Source of the DNA: Mesorhizobium sp. LHD-90
GTDB taxonomy: Bacteria > Pseudomonadota > Alphaproteobacteria > Rhizobiales > Rhizobiaceae
Reading direction: 5' to 3'
DNA length: 64,000 nt
NCBI RefSeq assembly: GCF_030929505.1
Contig: NZ_JAVFVV010000003.1
Coordinates: forward strand, 326,810-390,809
The notes under the pieces were generated by a model. It was given only the letters and a program-made list of their open reading frames with translations, did not search any database and was not told where the DNA came from. The stretch's first letter is position 1; each line of letters opens with the position of its first letter. Shown here piece after piece: positions 19,357-29,272 of the stretch. The position numbers were made by a program, and so were the translations under genes.

Positions 19357-22122
19357 TCAGATCACCACGAAGTCGGCCGCGGTGATCGAAGGATGGTCGG
19401 TCAGCACGGCGAACTGGATGGCCTTGCCGGCGCCGTTGCCGTCTGCGTCGTAGAAGAGCTTTCCGGTGTCGGTCTCATAGACGACGTAGTCGTTGGCGTC
19501 GACGGCCACACCGGAGGCGTTTGCGCGGAAGTTGCCGGCCGCCAGCGCGCCGGCAGCAGCCAGCTTGGTGAAGATGGCGTTTTCCAGCCTGATCGTGTCA
19601 TCGGCGGCGTTGAAGTCGGCGACGGTGTCGACATTGCCGGCGCCCAGCGTCGATGAGAACACAAAGGTGTCCTTGCCGCCCAGCCCCTGCAGTGTGTCGC
19701 TGCCGCCCTTGCCGTTGATGATGTTGGCGCCGGCATTGCCGACGATCTTCTGGGCGATCTCGTTGCCGGCGAGGTCGATCGCCGCCTTGCCGGCGGCGCT
19801 GGTGGTGGCCAGCCGCTCGACATGCACGCCGGCGCCGAGCGTGTAGTCGACATTGACGCTCACCTTGTCGAGCGCGCCCTGGGCGGCGCCTTCGATGATC
19901 TGGGTGTCGGCGCTGTAGACGAGGTAGATGTCGTCGCCGGCCAGCCCCTTCAGCATGTCTCCGGCGCCGCCGCCATCTTTCAGGATGTTTTCGCCGGCAT
20001 TGCCGGTGATCTGCTGGGACAGGTTGTTGCCGGTGAGGTCGATCGCCGCGTTGCCGTTGCTGTTGGTGGTGGAAAGCTGCTCGACATAGACGCCGATGCC
20101 GAGCGCGTAGTCGACATTGACCATCACCTTGTCGGCCGCGCCCTGGCTGGAGCCTTCCACGATCTGCGTGGCGGCGCTGTAGACGAGGTAGACGTCGTCG
20201 CCGGCCAACCCCTTCAGCATGTCCCCGGCGCCGCCGCCGTCCTTCAGCGTGTTCTTGCCGGCATTGCCGGCAATCTCCTGCGCGAGTGCGTTGCCGGTGA
20301 GGTTGATCGCGGAATTGCCGGAGGAACTGGTGGTGGTTAACAGCTCGATATCGACGTCCTTGGCGAGGGTGTAGTCGACGCGCGCCATGACACGGTCGGC
20401 CGTGCCGTTGCCAGCCGTCTCGATGATCACGTCGGCGGCGTTGTCGACGATGTAGACGTCGTTACCCTTCAAGCCCTCGAGCGTGTCGACGCCGCCCTTG
20501 CCTTCGATCTTGTTGTCGCCGTGGTTGCCGATGATATGGGTGTCGTCGCCGTTGCCGGTGAGCGTCAGATCATCGACGCCGCCCGGTACGTTCGCCGCCA
20601 GAATTTCGATGTTGGCGCCGTCCGCGAGCGTGTAGCTGTCCAGCACGAGAATGCGATCCTTGTCGCCGCCGGAGTTCAGTTCGGAGACGGTGTCGTTCGC
20701 AGTTTCGACAAGATAGGTGTCGTTGCCTTCGCCGCCTGCCAGACTGTTGAGCCCCGCCTCGCCGGCAAGGTAGTCGTCGCCGGCCCCTCCGAAAAGCTGG
20801 TCGTCGTCGGCGCCGCCGTAGAGCCTGTCGTTGCCGTCCTGGCCATAGAGCATGTCGTTGCCGTCGCCGCCACTGATGGCGTCGTCGCCGCCCAGACCGT
20901 GCAGAAAGTCCTTCCCGTCGAGACCGGCAATGTTGTCGCGTAAGGCATCACCGAGATAGACGTTGTCGAGGGCGTCGCCGGTGGTGACACGGACGACCTC
21001 GTTGATCGCTGCGCTGATCTGGCCCCCGTCGCCGTCACTGGTGTTGTCCTGCCAGGCGGTGACAAATTGTCCGGACAGCAGGCCGGAGACAGCGGATTTC
21101 ACGTCGAGGTTCCCCGAGACGGTGATCGTGAATTCGTCGGTTACCGCGTGGCCCTCCGGGGTGTAGACGCGCGCCAGAATGTCGTGATCGCTGGCGCTCA
21201 GTTCCCTGGTCCAAGTGACGACGATGAAGCCGTTCTCCAGCACTGTGATATGCGGATCGCTTTCCACATAGGCAGACGGCGTGTTGACGTGCTGGTAGAG
21301 ATCGGGCGTAACATTGAGGCCGTTGTTGTCGAAGATCTGCAAGGTGATGCCGGAATTGCCGGCGTCGCCGCCCTGCCAGCCGGTGTCCTTGTAGACGACG
21401 GCCCAGCGGTTGTTGCCGAGGCCGACCACCTGCGAGTCGGTGTTGTCGCCGGCGGTGGCGACGACGAAGTCGTTCACCAGGGTTGACCCGTCGGCATCGT
21501 AGATGCGGGCGCGGATCGTCTGGTCGGCGGGAGCGGTGTCGGTATAGGTAACGACATAGCCGCCGCCGCTCAGCGCGGTGACGGTGGCGTCATGCGCACT
21601 GACAAGACCGGTGTCGACCTGGAAGAAACCGCCGTCGAGATTGAGGCCGTTCTCGCTGAAGCGGGCCTGGTAGATGTGATCGTTGATGCCGTACGTGGCA
21701 ACGAACCCGCCGCCGTTGAGCGCGGAGATCTGAAGGTTTTCGGCGCTTCCGCCGAAACTCAAAGCGAGTTCCAGGCTGACCTCAACTCCGCTCTCGGTGT
21801 AGATACGCGCCCTGAAACCTTCGCCGGAGTCCCCCCAGGCGACGACCACATTGCCGTTTTCCAACTGAACGACCTGCGGCTGCCCCACCACTGTGGTGGG
21901 GCCCACATAGGGCGTGCGGAACGTTCCTACGACTTCATGCGCGGCGTCGTAGAAATCCACCTGGAGCGAGCCGGTGGCGGCTGTGCCGCTGTGGTAGGCG
22001 ACGGCGAAGCCGCCATTGGCGAGGCCGGTGACATCGGGAAGGAGCTGGTCGCCTCCCTCGAAGGTGTTGGCCTGGAATTCGAATTTGGTGGCTGCGTGGG
22101 TGAAGACGCTGGTTACAGGCAT
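19357..22122 (-). CDS. Large RTX calcium-binding secreted protein
   Basis: A 921-residue, acidic, Gly/Asp-rich protein. Residues 1-390 form a repeated beta structure (blocks such as GGGFVATYG, GNRWAVVYK, NGFIVVTWTRE) like a propeller. Residues of about 395-475 carry classical RTX nonapeptides (GGDDAISGGDGND, GGADDDQLFGGAGDD). Three modules of about 90 residues follow, each with GDDxYLVYSAxTQIxEG and DLTGNxxxQ. The C-terminus (TFVFSSTLGAGNVDTVADF ... FVVI) resembles type I secretion signals. No type I exporter genes are in the window. Likely an exported surface or extracellular protein; its binding target is unknown. Confidence 0.85.
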   Translation of the reverse strand: MPVTSVFTHAATKFEFQANTFEGGDQLLPDVTGLANGGFAVAYHSGTAATGSLQVDFYDAAHEVVGTFRTPYVGPTTVVGQPQVVQLENGNVVVAWGDSGEGFRARIYTESGVEVSLELALSFGGSAENLQISALNGGGFVATYGINDHIYQARFSENGLNLDGGFFQVDTGLVSAHDATVTALSGGGYVVTYTDTAPADQTIRARIYDADGSTLVNDFVVATAGDNTDSQVVGLGNNRWAVVYKDTGWQGGDAGNSGITLQIFDNNGLNVTPDLYQHVNTPSAYVESDPHITVLENGFIVVTWTRELSASDHDILARVYTPEGHAVTDEFTITVSGNLDVKSAVSGLLSGQFVTAWQDNTSDGDGGQISAAINEVVRVTTGDALDNVYLGDALRDNIAGLDGKDFLHGLGGDDAISGGDGNDMLYGQDGNDRLYGGADDDQLFGGAGDDYLAGEAGLNSLAGGEGNDTYLVETANDTVSELNSGGDKDRILVLDSYTLADGANIEILAANVPGGVDDLTLTGNGDDTHIIGNHGDNKIEGKGGVDTLEGLKGNDVYIVDNAADVIIETAGNGTADRVMARVDYTLAKDVDIELLTTTSSSGNSAINLTGNALAQEIAGNAGKNTLKDGGGAGDMLKGLAGDDVYLVYSAATQIVEGSSQGAADKVMVNVDYALGIGVYVEQLSTTNSNGNAAIDLTGNNLSQQITGNAGENILKDGGGAGDMLKGLAGDDIYLVYSADTQIIEGAAQGALDKVSVNVDYTLGAGVHVERLATTSAAGKAAIDLAGNEIAQKIVGNAGANIINGKGGSDTLQGLGGKDTFVFSSTLGAGNVDTVADFNAADDTIRLENAIFTKLAAAGALAAGNFRANASGVAVDANDYVVYETDTGKLFYDADGNGAGKAIQFAVLTDHPSITAADFVVI

Positions 22123-22684
22123 TGGAGTTCCTTGAGGTTGCCGGCCGCGCCGCGCCGATCAGGCGCGGGCTCCCATTCAATGGATGCGAACCGGTTGCCT
22201 CCCCGGCGATCTCCTCAAGAGATGCAGGCGGATGCACCGTTCGCGGTTTCGACGTGGATGGGTTGTGGTCTGAAGCTTGATGACGCAGTCGAGACATTAG
22301 AAGAACCGGCCGTTCGGCCGTAGACGCCGGCGGCGGTGCGCGCCGGCCTGGACTTCCTCCTCTTCCCTCTCTCGCGCCGAGCATAAGTCCGCCGGCGCGG
22401 CTCGCCATGTTCTGGCGCGGCGATGTGGTCATCCGCACCGGCGAGTTCGTTGGGCGCCCATATGCCTTCGCCTTGTTTCGACTCGATTTCGGCGCCCGCG
22501 CGATTTCGTATCGAAACTGTGGCCGACACAGTTTCCTGCAACCGAAACACGCGGCCAGGCTGTTCGCATCGATTTCGGTTTGCTCCGCAACGCCGCTGCC
22601 GCGCGCTATTCCTTTCACTTGATCTTGCGGATAGGCTCTCGGCATCTTTTTCGCGCGCGGCCAAGGGGGCGATGTTCGGGCGCA
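22123..22684. other. Intergenic region between RTX gene and AraC pair
   Basis: 562 bp without a convincing gene. It contains the leader of the RTX gene (AAGGAA just upstream of its ATG) and that of the first AraC gene. Short open frames here show no family resemblance or ribosome site. I see no long repeat or RNA gene. Confidence 0.6.
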
Positions 22685-23689
22685 ATGGACAAGCTGGTTC
22701 TGTCAACCCAGGGGATGCCGGACCGCCTCGACGATCGCGGGCGCTTCAACACCTGGCACGACATGTATGTGGCGGCCTATTGCGAGTTCGATCTGAGGCG
22801 CGTCGAAGACAAGCCCTTTGCCGCCAATACGGAATTCCAGGCGATCGGCGGGATAGGTGTCGCCAGCACGGATGCCGCCGTCGATCGAGTCCTGCGCAAC
22901 AAGCAGCACGTCGCCGGGGCCTCACTGCGCTCGAATTTCTGCCTGGCATTCAGCCGAAACGCGTTTCCGATCGTCCAGGTGCAGCTCGGGCGGGAAACAG
23001 TGCATCGGATCGACAGCCCGGTGCTGGTGACGGAAGGCGAGGCGGGCGACATCCGCCAGCTAGGCGGCTTCAATTTTCTCCTCCTCGACATCCCGCCGCA
23101 ACTGCTGATCGGACGTGTCGCCAATGCGTACGACATGGTCGCGCGCCAGCTCGACGCCGCACCGCAGGTGGCGGCACATCTCAAGCGCTATATCGGCATT
23201 CTTCCGCAACTGACGCAGGGCGAGCCGGATCGCTTGCTGCTCGACCATATAGCGGCCACGCTGATCGATCTCGTCGCGCTCGTGCTCGGCGCCAATGGCG
23301 ACTCGGCGGATCTGGCGAAAATGCGTGGCTTGCGCGCCGCTCGCCTCGAGGATGTGTTCGCGCTGATCCGCAAGCATTTCGCAGACCCGGCGTTTTCCAC
23401 CGCCCATGTCGCGCGCAAACTCGGACTGACGCCGCGCTACGTGAACGACCTGCTGCAGGAAACCGGCATTGGCTTCGCCGAGCGGGTGACCGAACTGAGA
23501 CTTCAGACGGCGCGGAAAATGCTCGCCGACAAAGGCAAAGACCGGCTCAAGGTGATCGATATCGCCTATGCGGTGGGTTTCAACGAGGTATCCTATTTCA
23601 ATCGTCGCTTCCGCCAGCGTTTTGGCGAAAAGCCCTCGGATGCGCGAGGCCACGCCGACGGCGACGGCCTCGTCAGTGAAAGAGCCTGA
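22685..23689 (+). CDS. AraC-family regulator, first of a tandem pair
   Basis: A 334-residue regulator. The N-terminal part (FNTWHDMYVAAYCEFDLRR) resembles the AraC_binding_2 domain. Two helix-turn-helix units lie near the C-terminus (FSTAHVARKLGLTPRYVNDLL and VIDIAYAVGFNEVSYFNRRFRQRFG). The start at 22685 aligns with the paralogue downstream. The next gene encodes a close copy 97 bp away on the same strand, so this is a tandem duplication. What the pair senses and controls is not shown; the RTX genes and monooxygenase nearby are candidates. Confidence 0.9.
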   Translation: MDKLVLSTQGMPDRLDDRGRFNTWHDMYVAAYCEFDLRRVEDKPFAANTEFQAIGGIGVASTDAAVDRVLRNKQHVAGASLRSNFCLAFSRNAFPIVQVQLGRETVHRIDSPVLVTEGEAGDIRQLGGFNFLLLDIPPQLLIGRVANAYDMVARQLDAAPQVAAHLKRYIGILPQLTQGEPDRLLLDHIAATLIDLVALVLGANGDSADLAKMRGLRAARLEDVFALIRKHFADPAFSTAHVARKLGLTPRYVNDLLQETGIGFAERVTELRLQTARKMLADKGKDRLKVIDIAYAVGFNEVSYFNRRFRQRFGEKPSDARGHADGDGLVSERA

Positions 23690-23786
23690 GTTTGCGGCCC
23701 CAGAACGCGCAACCCGGTCTCCGCGTTTCCGTCTCTCCGATGGCGGCGATATCCTCGCGCCCGCGGTCTGGCCGTCGTGAGGGGCG

Positions 23787-24773
23787 TTGGACGTGACGCA
23801 AAAGCTCATCCTCTCCACACAAGACATGCCAGCCGGGCTCGATGACCGGGCGCGTTTCAACACGTGGCACGACATGTATGTAGCCGCCTATTGCGATTTC
23901 GACCTCAGGCGCATCGAGGACAAGCCGTTTTTCGCCACGGCGGAGGCCCAGCATTTTTGCGGCATCAATGTCGGTGCCACCACCGCCGCCATCGACACGC
24001 TGATGCGCAGCAAGCAGCAGGTCGCCGCCGCAGTCCGCTCGAATTTCTGCCTGGCCTTCAGCAACAACGGGTCTCCCCTGATCCAGGCGCAGGCGGGCCG
24101 GGAAACGGTGCATCGGCCAGAAAGCCCCATCCTGGTGGCGGAGAGCGAAGCGGGGTCCGTGCGGCAGCCCGGCGGCTACGATTTCGTCATGCTCGACATC
24201 CCGTCCAGGATGCTGCTGGAGCGCGTGACCAATGCCTATGACCTGGTAGCGCGGCCGCTCGACGCCGCACCCAAAGCGGCTTTACATCTCAGGCGCTATG
24301 TCGGCATCTTGCCGCACCTGACCCAGGGCGAGCCGGATCCGGCGCTGTTCGACCATGTCGCGACCACGCTGATCGATCTCGTCGCGCTCGTGCTCGGCGC
24401 CAATGGCGACTCGGCAGAACTGGCGAAGCTGCGCGGACTGCGTGCGGCGCGCATCGAGGAGATCGTCGTGCTGATCCGCAAGCATTTCACGGATCCGTCG
24501 TTTTCCACCGCCCACGTCGCCCGCAAGCTCGGCCTTACGCCGCGTTACGTGAACGACCTGTTGCAGGAAACCGGTACCGGCTTCGCCGACCGGGTGACGG
24601 AATTGAGACTGCAGGCAGCACGAAAGATGCTGGCCGACAAGGGCAAGGACCAGTTGAAGGTCGTCGACATCGCCTATGCCGTCGGTTTCAACGAGGTGTC
24701 CTATTTTAACCGCCGTTTCCGCCAGCGGTTCGGCGAGAAGCCGTCGCAGGTGCGCGGCATCGCCGAGAGCTGA
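23787..24773 (+). CDS. AraC-family regulator, second of a tandem pair
   Basis: Close paralogue of the preceding gene over its whole length (shared FNTWHDMYVAAYC-FDLRR, IDLVALVLGANGDSA, FSTAHVARKLGLTPRYVNDLLQETG and the C-terminal HTH). The N-terminal ligand region differs more than the DNA-binding end, for example AEAQHFCGINVGATTAAID, which suggests different inducers but similar operators. No ATG fits the N-terminus: TTG at 23787 or GTG at 23793 must start it. 328 residues if TTG is used. Confidence 0.88.
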   Translation: MDVTQKLILSTQDMPAGLDDRARFNTWHDMYVAAYCDFDLRRIEDKPFFATAEAQHFCGINVGATTAAIDTLMRSKQQVAAAVRSNFCLAFSNNGSPLIQAQAGRETVHRPESPILVAESEAGSVRQPGGYDFVMLDIPSRMLLERVTNAYDLVARPLDAAPKAALHLRRYVGILPHLTQGEPDPALFDHVATTLIDLVALVLGANGDSAELAKLRGLRAARIEEIVVLIRKHFTDPSFSTAHVARKLGLTPRYVNDLLQETGTGFADRVTELRLQAARKMLADKGKDQLKVVDIAYAVGFNEVSYFNRRFRQRFGEKPSQVRGIAES

Positions 24774-24787
24774 GGACGGGCGCTGCG

Positions 24788-26587
24788 CTATCCCTTGTGA
24801 TGCACCTGTTGCAGCGCGTAGACAGGCGTCGGAATGCCCTCCATCCGGGCCTTGAGCTGCAGCGAAAGGAACTGCGAATAGTGGCGCGACTGGTGCAGAT
24901 TGCCGCCGTGGAACCACAGCGCCTCCTGCTGCGTCGGCTTCCACATGTTGCGCTGCTCGCCTTCCCACGGGCCGGGGTCCTTGGTGGTGCTCGAGCCGAG
25001 GCCCCAGCATTTGCCGACCTTGTCGGCCACTTCCCTTGAGATGAGATCGGCCGCCCAGCCATTCATCGAGCCGTAGCCGGTGGCGTAGACGATCAGGTCG
25101 GCGGGCAGCTCGGTGCCATCCTCGAGCAGGACGGAATGCTCCCTGATCTCCTTCACGTCGCCGCGGGCGAGCTTTATCTCGCCGTCGATGATCAACTGCG
25201 AGGCGCCGATGTCGATGTAATAACCCGAGCCGCGGCGAAGATATTTCATGAACAGGCCGGAGTTGTCGTCGCCCCAATCGAGCATGAAGCCGGCCTTTTC
25301 CAGTCCCTCGTAGAAGGCGGCGTCGCGCTTTTTCATCTCGGCATAGAGCGGGATCTGGAACTCGTGCAGGATCTTGTAGGGCAGGGAGGCGAAGATCAGG
25401 TCGGCCTTGGCCGTGGTCATGCCCGACTGCACCGCCTTTTCCGAATAGAGCGCACTCAGGCCGACGTCCATCAGCGTGTCGGACCGCACGATATGGGTCG
25501 ACGAGCGCTGCACCATGGTGACGTCGATGCCGGCTTCCCAAAGGGCCGCGCAGATGTCGTGGGCGGAGTTGTTGGAGCCGATGACCACCGCCTTCTTGCC
25601 GGCATAGGCGTCCGGGCCTGGATGTTTCGACGAGTGGTGCTGGTCGCCTTTGAAATTCTCCATGCCCTTGATCTTCGGCATGTTGGGTTTTGCCGACATG
25701 CCGGTAGCGAGCACGAGCTGCTTGGGTTTGAGCACGATGTCCTTGCCGTCGCGCGTGACGGTGACCGTCCATTCCTTCTTCTTGTCGTCGTAAGAAGCGC
25801 TCTTGGCCTCGGTCGAGCCCCAATAGTTGAGCTCCATGACCTTCGTGTACATTTCCAGCCAGTCGCCGATCTTGTCCTTCGGCGAGAACACCGGCCAGTT
25901 CTTCGGGAAGTCGATATAGGGCAGGTGATCGTACCAGACCGGGTCGTGCAGGCAGAGCGACTTGTAGCGCTTGCGCCAACTGTCGCCCGGGCGCTCGTTT
26001 TTCTCGACGATGATGGTAGGCACACCGAGCTGGCGCAGCCGCGCGCCGAGCGCGATGCCGCCCTGGCCGCCGCCTATGATCAGGCAGTAGGGCTGCTTGC
26101 TGAAGCCGAGCTCGGCCTGCTCCTTTTCGCGCTCCTCCTTCCAGGTCGGGCGGTTTCTTCCGGCGCCGTGTTTTGCACCCATCGGCCGGGCGAAGCCGGC
26201 GGGCTCCTCGAAACCCTTCAACTCGACCATGGTGGTAAGCAAGGTCCAGATTTTTCCGTCGCGAACCCTGATCTGGCCGAAGCCGCGTGCCACCTCGGTC
26301 TCGAAGCTGATCCAGCCTTCCAGCAGGCCGTCGTTTTCGGCGGCGTCCTCGCCCTCGGCGATCTGCCAGTTGGAGGGTTTCGTTCCGGCAAGCCGGCTTT
26401 TCAGCATGTCGCGAATCTGGTCGCGACCCTCCATCGTCTTGATATTCCAGGTGAACGTGACGAGGTCGCGCCAGTAGCAATCCTCCTGGAAACAGTCGAC
26501 CGCGCCATCGATGTCGCCGGCGGCGAGCGCGCCGCCGAACTTTTGCAGCAGGTCCGACAGTTTTTGGTTCGGCGCCTTGTCGAGCAT
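24788..26587 (-). CDS. Flavin-containing monooxygenase with N-terminal NTF2-like domain
   Basis: A 599-residue two-part protein. The first 150 residues resemble an NTF2/SnoaL-like fold (AGDIDGAVDCFQEDCYWRDLVTF). The rest is a class B flavoprotein monooxygenase with the FAD motif IIGGGQGGIALG, the Baeyer-Villiger/FMO-like stretch YKSLCLHDPVWYDHLPY, the NADPH-binding VVIGSNNSAHD and the ATGYG motif. It likely uses NADPH and O2 to oxygenate a small organic substrate. The start is set by GGGAGG upstream of ATG at 26587. It converges with the AraC pair, 14 bp apart. Confidence 0.88.
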   Translation of the reverse strand: MLDKAPNQKLSDLLQKFGGALAAGDIDGAVDCFQEDCYWRDLVTFTWNIKTMEGRDQIRDMLKSRLAGTKPSNWQIAEGEDAAENDGLLEGWISFETEVARGFGQIRVRDGKIWTLLTTMVELKGFEEPAGFARPMGAKHGAGRNRPTWKEEREKEQAELGFSKQPYCLIIGGGQGGIALGARLRQLGVPTIIVEKNERPGDSWRKRYKSLCLHDPVWYDHLPYIDFPKNWPVFSPKDKIGDWLEMYTKVMELNYWGSTEAKSASYDDKKKEWTVTVTRDGKDIVLKPKQLVLATGMSAKPNMPKIKGMENFKGDQHHSSKHPGPDAYAGKKAVVIGSNNSAHDICAALWEAGIDVTMVQRSSTHIVRSDTLMDVGLSALYSEKAVQSGMTTAKADLIFASLPYKILHEFQIPLYAEMKKRDAAFYEGLEKAGFMLDWGDDNSGLFMKYLRRGSGYYIDIGASQLIIDGEIKLARGDVKEIREHSVLLEDGTELPADLIVYATGYGSMNGWAADLISREVADKVGKCWGLGSSTTKDPGPWEGEQRNMWKPTQQEALWFHGGNLHQSRHYSQFLSLQLKARMEGIPTPVYALQQVHHKG

Positions 26588-26731
26588 GAAAAACCTCCCA
26601 GGAAAGACCTCGCGGCCCGCGTGCCTCCTCGCGGCGAACCTTTTGCAGTATGAGCGAAGGCTTTGCCCGCCGTCACGCCCGACCAAAGTCGGGGCCGGTC
26701 TTATGTATTGTGCCAGTGGCTTGGGCGGGGC

Positions 26732-28675
26732 TCACGCCACCGAAAAATCCGCGTTGGTGAGCGCCAGCCCGGCTGTGATGGTGACGAAGTGGACGCCGAC
26801 CGCAGCGGCGGTCCCGTCCGCGTCGTAAAAGATCCTGCCGGTGTCGGTCTCGTAGATGATGCGGTCGCTGGCGTCGCTCGACAGCCCGGTGGTGTTGGTC
26901 CGGAACGCGGCGGAGGCCAATGTGCCTGTGTTTAGGGCGGCGAAGATTGCGTCCGAAAGCAGCATGCGGTCGTCGGGCACGCTGAAATCGAGGATCGTGT
27001 CGACATTGCCGTCGCCAAGCTTGCTGGCGAAGACGAAAGTATCCGCGCCGCCAAGTCCCTTCAGCGTGTCGTTGCCACCCTTGCCCTCCAGCCGGTTGGC
27101 GCCGGCATTGCCATTCATCCTTTGGCCGATCTCGTTGCCAGTGAGATTGATGGGGCGCGTCCCGGCGACCGAGGTCGTGGCCATATGCTCGACATGGACG
27201 TCGGCGGCGAGGACATAGGAGGTGCCGGCGCCGATGCGGTCGGCGCCTTGCGTGGAGCTCTCCTGAATGACGTCGGTGGCCTTGTAGACCAGATAGATGT
27301 CGTTACCGTCCAGGCCCGACAGCGTGTCCAGGCCGCCGCCGCCCTTCAGCACATTAATGCCGGCATTGCCGACGATGGTCTGGGAGAAGGCATTGCCCGT
27401 GAGGTCGATCGCTGTCGCGTCGGTTTGCGACGCGGTTTCCAGGAATTCTATCTCGGCGCCGGCCGACAGGACCCAGGAGGCAGATGCCAGCACCACGTCG
27501 ATGCCCTCGTCGATGGCTTCGACGACCGCATCGGCCCAATTGTCGACAAGATAGGTGTCGTCGCCGAGACGGCCCGTCATCGTGTCGGCGTTCGCGCCGC
27601 CATCCAGGCGGTTGGCCGCGCGGTTGCCGTTGATGTTGTCGGCACCGGAGCCGCCAATGACGTTTTCGATCAGGGATGCCGGGTTGTTCTTGTACATGAA
27701 GGCGTTGAACACGTTGCCGCGCGCGAAGCCGCCGTTGGGACCGCCGCCGAGATAGGCGCGTTGGTCGCTGGAGAACGTCGAATAGCCGCCCGGGGTCAGG
27801 CTGACGAAAAGGTCGGTCGCATAGTTGGAGAGATCGTAGGCGTCGTTGCCGCCGCCGTCCCAAATGGTCTGAAAAATGCGGTTTGCGCCCGGGTCGATGG
27901 CAAGGTTCCCATCGACGTAGGTTTCGCCTGTCGTCGCGTCCCAGGAATAGACGGTGTCGCCGCTGTTGGTGCTGTAGTCGGCCCCGTACATGTGCTGCAG
28001 GGCCGCGATGTCGTCCATCATGAAGGTTTGCGGTGCGCTCCACGTCTCGTAGTTGTAGCCTCTGGTGTCGTCGCCGATGAAGGTGCGGTAGGTCATCACG
28101 GTGTATTCAAGCGAGTCCCGATTGGCCGGCAGCGCGCCGAAGTCGCCGGTCTCGTGGCCGTGCTTCAGACCAAGCGCGTGTCCGGTCTCGTGAATGATCG
28201 TATGCCAGTCGTAGTTGCCCGCCGTCGGCAGGTCGCCCGCTGGGCCGAAGAAGGCGTCGCCGCCGTAATTGGCCGTGTTCGGAAAGTAGGCATATGCAGT
28301 GCTCGGGTTGCTCGTGTTGGCGTAGCGCAAAGTCGCGGCCCCGACGCCTGTTCCCGCGTAGCTCACGTTGAGGCCAGTGAAACCTTCGACGGAAAAGCCG
28401 ACCGCGCCGCTCGGTTGCGTTTGGATCCCGGTGTTCAACGCGAAGTGCACCGCCACCATCTGTTGCGCGCTGAGCTGGGAAAAGTTGGCGAAGGGCTCGG
28501 GATGGCCGGCGCCATAGTCGGATACCGCGTCGGGGTCGCTGTAGCTGACGGAGCCGTCGGACCATCTCCTCGGTCCGAGCAAGCCGTCGATGCGCTGGAC
28601 GCCGGAAGCGACGTTGGCGGTTACGGGATCGTTGGTGCCATTTGCGACGGGACCGTCGGGAGGCAGGGCGCGCAT
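26732..28675 (-). CDS. Serralysin-like M10 metalloprotease with RTX repeats
   Basis: A 647-residue secreted zinc protease. The catalytic domain has HETGHALGLKH (His162, Glu163, His166, His172), the HExxHxxGxxH motif of metzincins, and the Met-turn VMTY (Met194, Tyr196). RTX-type Gly/Asp repeats follow from about residue 340, and the C-terminal 230 residues form the same cassette as in the gene at 29273. There is no N-terminal signal, as expected for type I secretion. An N-terminal segment of about 40 residues may act as a short propeptide. GGAG precedes the start. It should degrade extracellular proteins in the presence of calcium. Confidence 0.92.
   Translation of the reverse strand: MRALPPDGPVANGTNDPVTANVASGVQRIDGLLGPRRWSDGSVSYSDPDAVSDYGAGHPEPFANFSQLSAQQMVAVHFALNTGIQTQPSGAVGFSVEGFTGLNVSYAGTGVGAATLRYANTSNPSTAYAYFPNTANYGGDAFFGPAGDLPTAGNYDWHTIIHETGHALGLKHGHETGDFGALPANRDSLEYTVMTYRTFIGDDTRGYNYETWSAPQTFMMDDIAALQHMYGADYSTNSGDTVYSWDATTGETYVDGNLAIDPGANRIFQTIWDGGGNDAYDLSNYATDLFVSLTPGGYSTFSSDQRAYLGGGPNGGFARGNVFNAFMYKNNPASLIENVIGGSGADNINGNRAANRLDGGANADTMTGRLGDDTYLVDNWADAVVEAIDEGIDVVLASASWVLSAGAEIEFLETASQTDATAIDLTGNAFSQTIVGNAGINVLKGGGGLDTLSGLDGNDIYLVYKATDVIQESSTQGADRIGAGTSYVLAADVHVEHMATTSVAGTRPINLTGNEIGQRMNGNAGANRLEGKGGNDTLKGLGGADTFVFASKLGDGNVDTILDFSVPDDRMLLSDAIFAALNTGTLASAAFRTNTTGLSSDASDRIIYETDTGRIFYDADGTAAAVGVHFVTITAGLALTNADFSVA
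26735..27412 (-). repeat. C-terminal RTX cassette, copy 1 (direct repeat)
   Basis: This 678-bp block encoding the C-terminus of the M10 protease is closely similar at DNA level to 29276-29956 in the CHRD gene, in the same orientation. The lengths differ by one codon (QGADRI versus QGAVDRI). Long stretches are base-identical, for example TCGTAAAAGATCCTGCCGGT. Confidence 0.85.
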
Positions 28676-28697
28676 GTCAGTGCTCCGGACCGGCTAC

Positions 28698-28839
28698 GGT
28701 CTGTTTATGTTCAGGTCATGGCGGTCTGCAAATGGCGGTTTTCTGCGCTTCCGGTACTCATGTAGCAGAACGTACACTCCGTTCCGGTTCTCGAAATCCG
28801 CCATTTTCGGCTCGCCCTAACCTGGAATCTCAACAGACC
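28698..28839 (+). repeat. Dispersed palindromic intergenic repeat, copy C
   Basis: A 142-bp element with terminal inverted repeats (GGTCTGTTTATGTTCAGGT at 28698 and the reverse complement of ACCTGGAATCTCAACAGACC at 28839). The core arms are AATGGCGGTTTTCTGCGCTT and GAAATCCGCCATTTTCGGCT. This is the best preserved copy in the window. It lies just upstream of the M10 protease gene. Confidence 0.78.
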
Positions 28840-29272
28840 TTAGAGCAGACAGCGCGTCAGGGTCCAACCGCGGGCCCAATGAGCGGCGTCGTTCGCTTCG
28901 GTCGACCTGCTGCCGCTGCATTCGTCGACCGGTATGGCGCGATGTAAGACCGGACATCTTCCTGTGCTCCCAAGATACCGGTTAAACGATCAAGCCGTTT
29001 ATAAACTCAAAACAACATTGGTCGTTATTGCGTCAACTTCACGTTTTCAACCGCCTGCGCCGGCGCAACCCTGGGGCGACGCTGAGTTGCCTTAGACCCC
29101 CCGGTGCCGCGGAACCCGCAACGAGCGGCGGCTCCGCCAGGCCGGACAGGAAGCCGGCCTTGCGGAAGCGCGGCCGGCACCCTGAGGTGCCGGGCCACGT
29201 CGAAATATCAAGTGGGCCGCAAAAACCGACTGCGTCAGTGCCTCGGGCAAGCGGCAACTGGCGATCACAATA
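28840..29272. other. Intergenic region upstream of the CHRD/RTX gene end
   Basis: 433 bp without a convincing gene. A GC-rich hairpin (CCGGCACC / GGTGCCGG, near 29174-29195) could act in transcription termination of the minus-strand RTX gene. Around 28975-29035 the sequence is AT-richer and may carry the M10 or other promoter. Nothing else recognised. Confidence 0.5.

Noticed and set aside
19357..22122. Repeated blocks in the RTX gene as a CRISPR or satellite array
   Set aside because: The repeats are in frame, vary at codon level and encode RTX-type calcium-binding and linker modules.
24282..26480. 732-codon minus-strand frame across the monooxygenase and AraC genes
   Set aside because: It runs over two real genes on different strands and shows only composition-driven sequence. 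The true minus-strand gene uses another frame.
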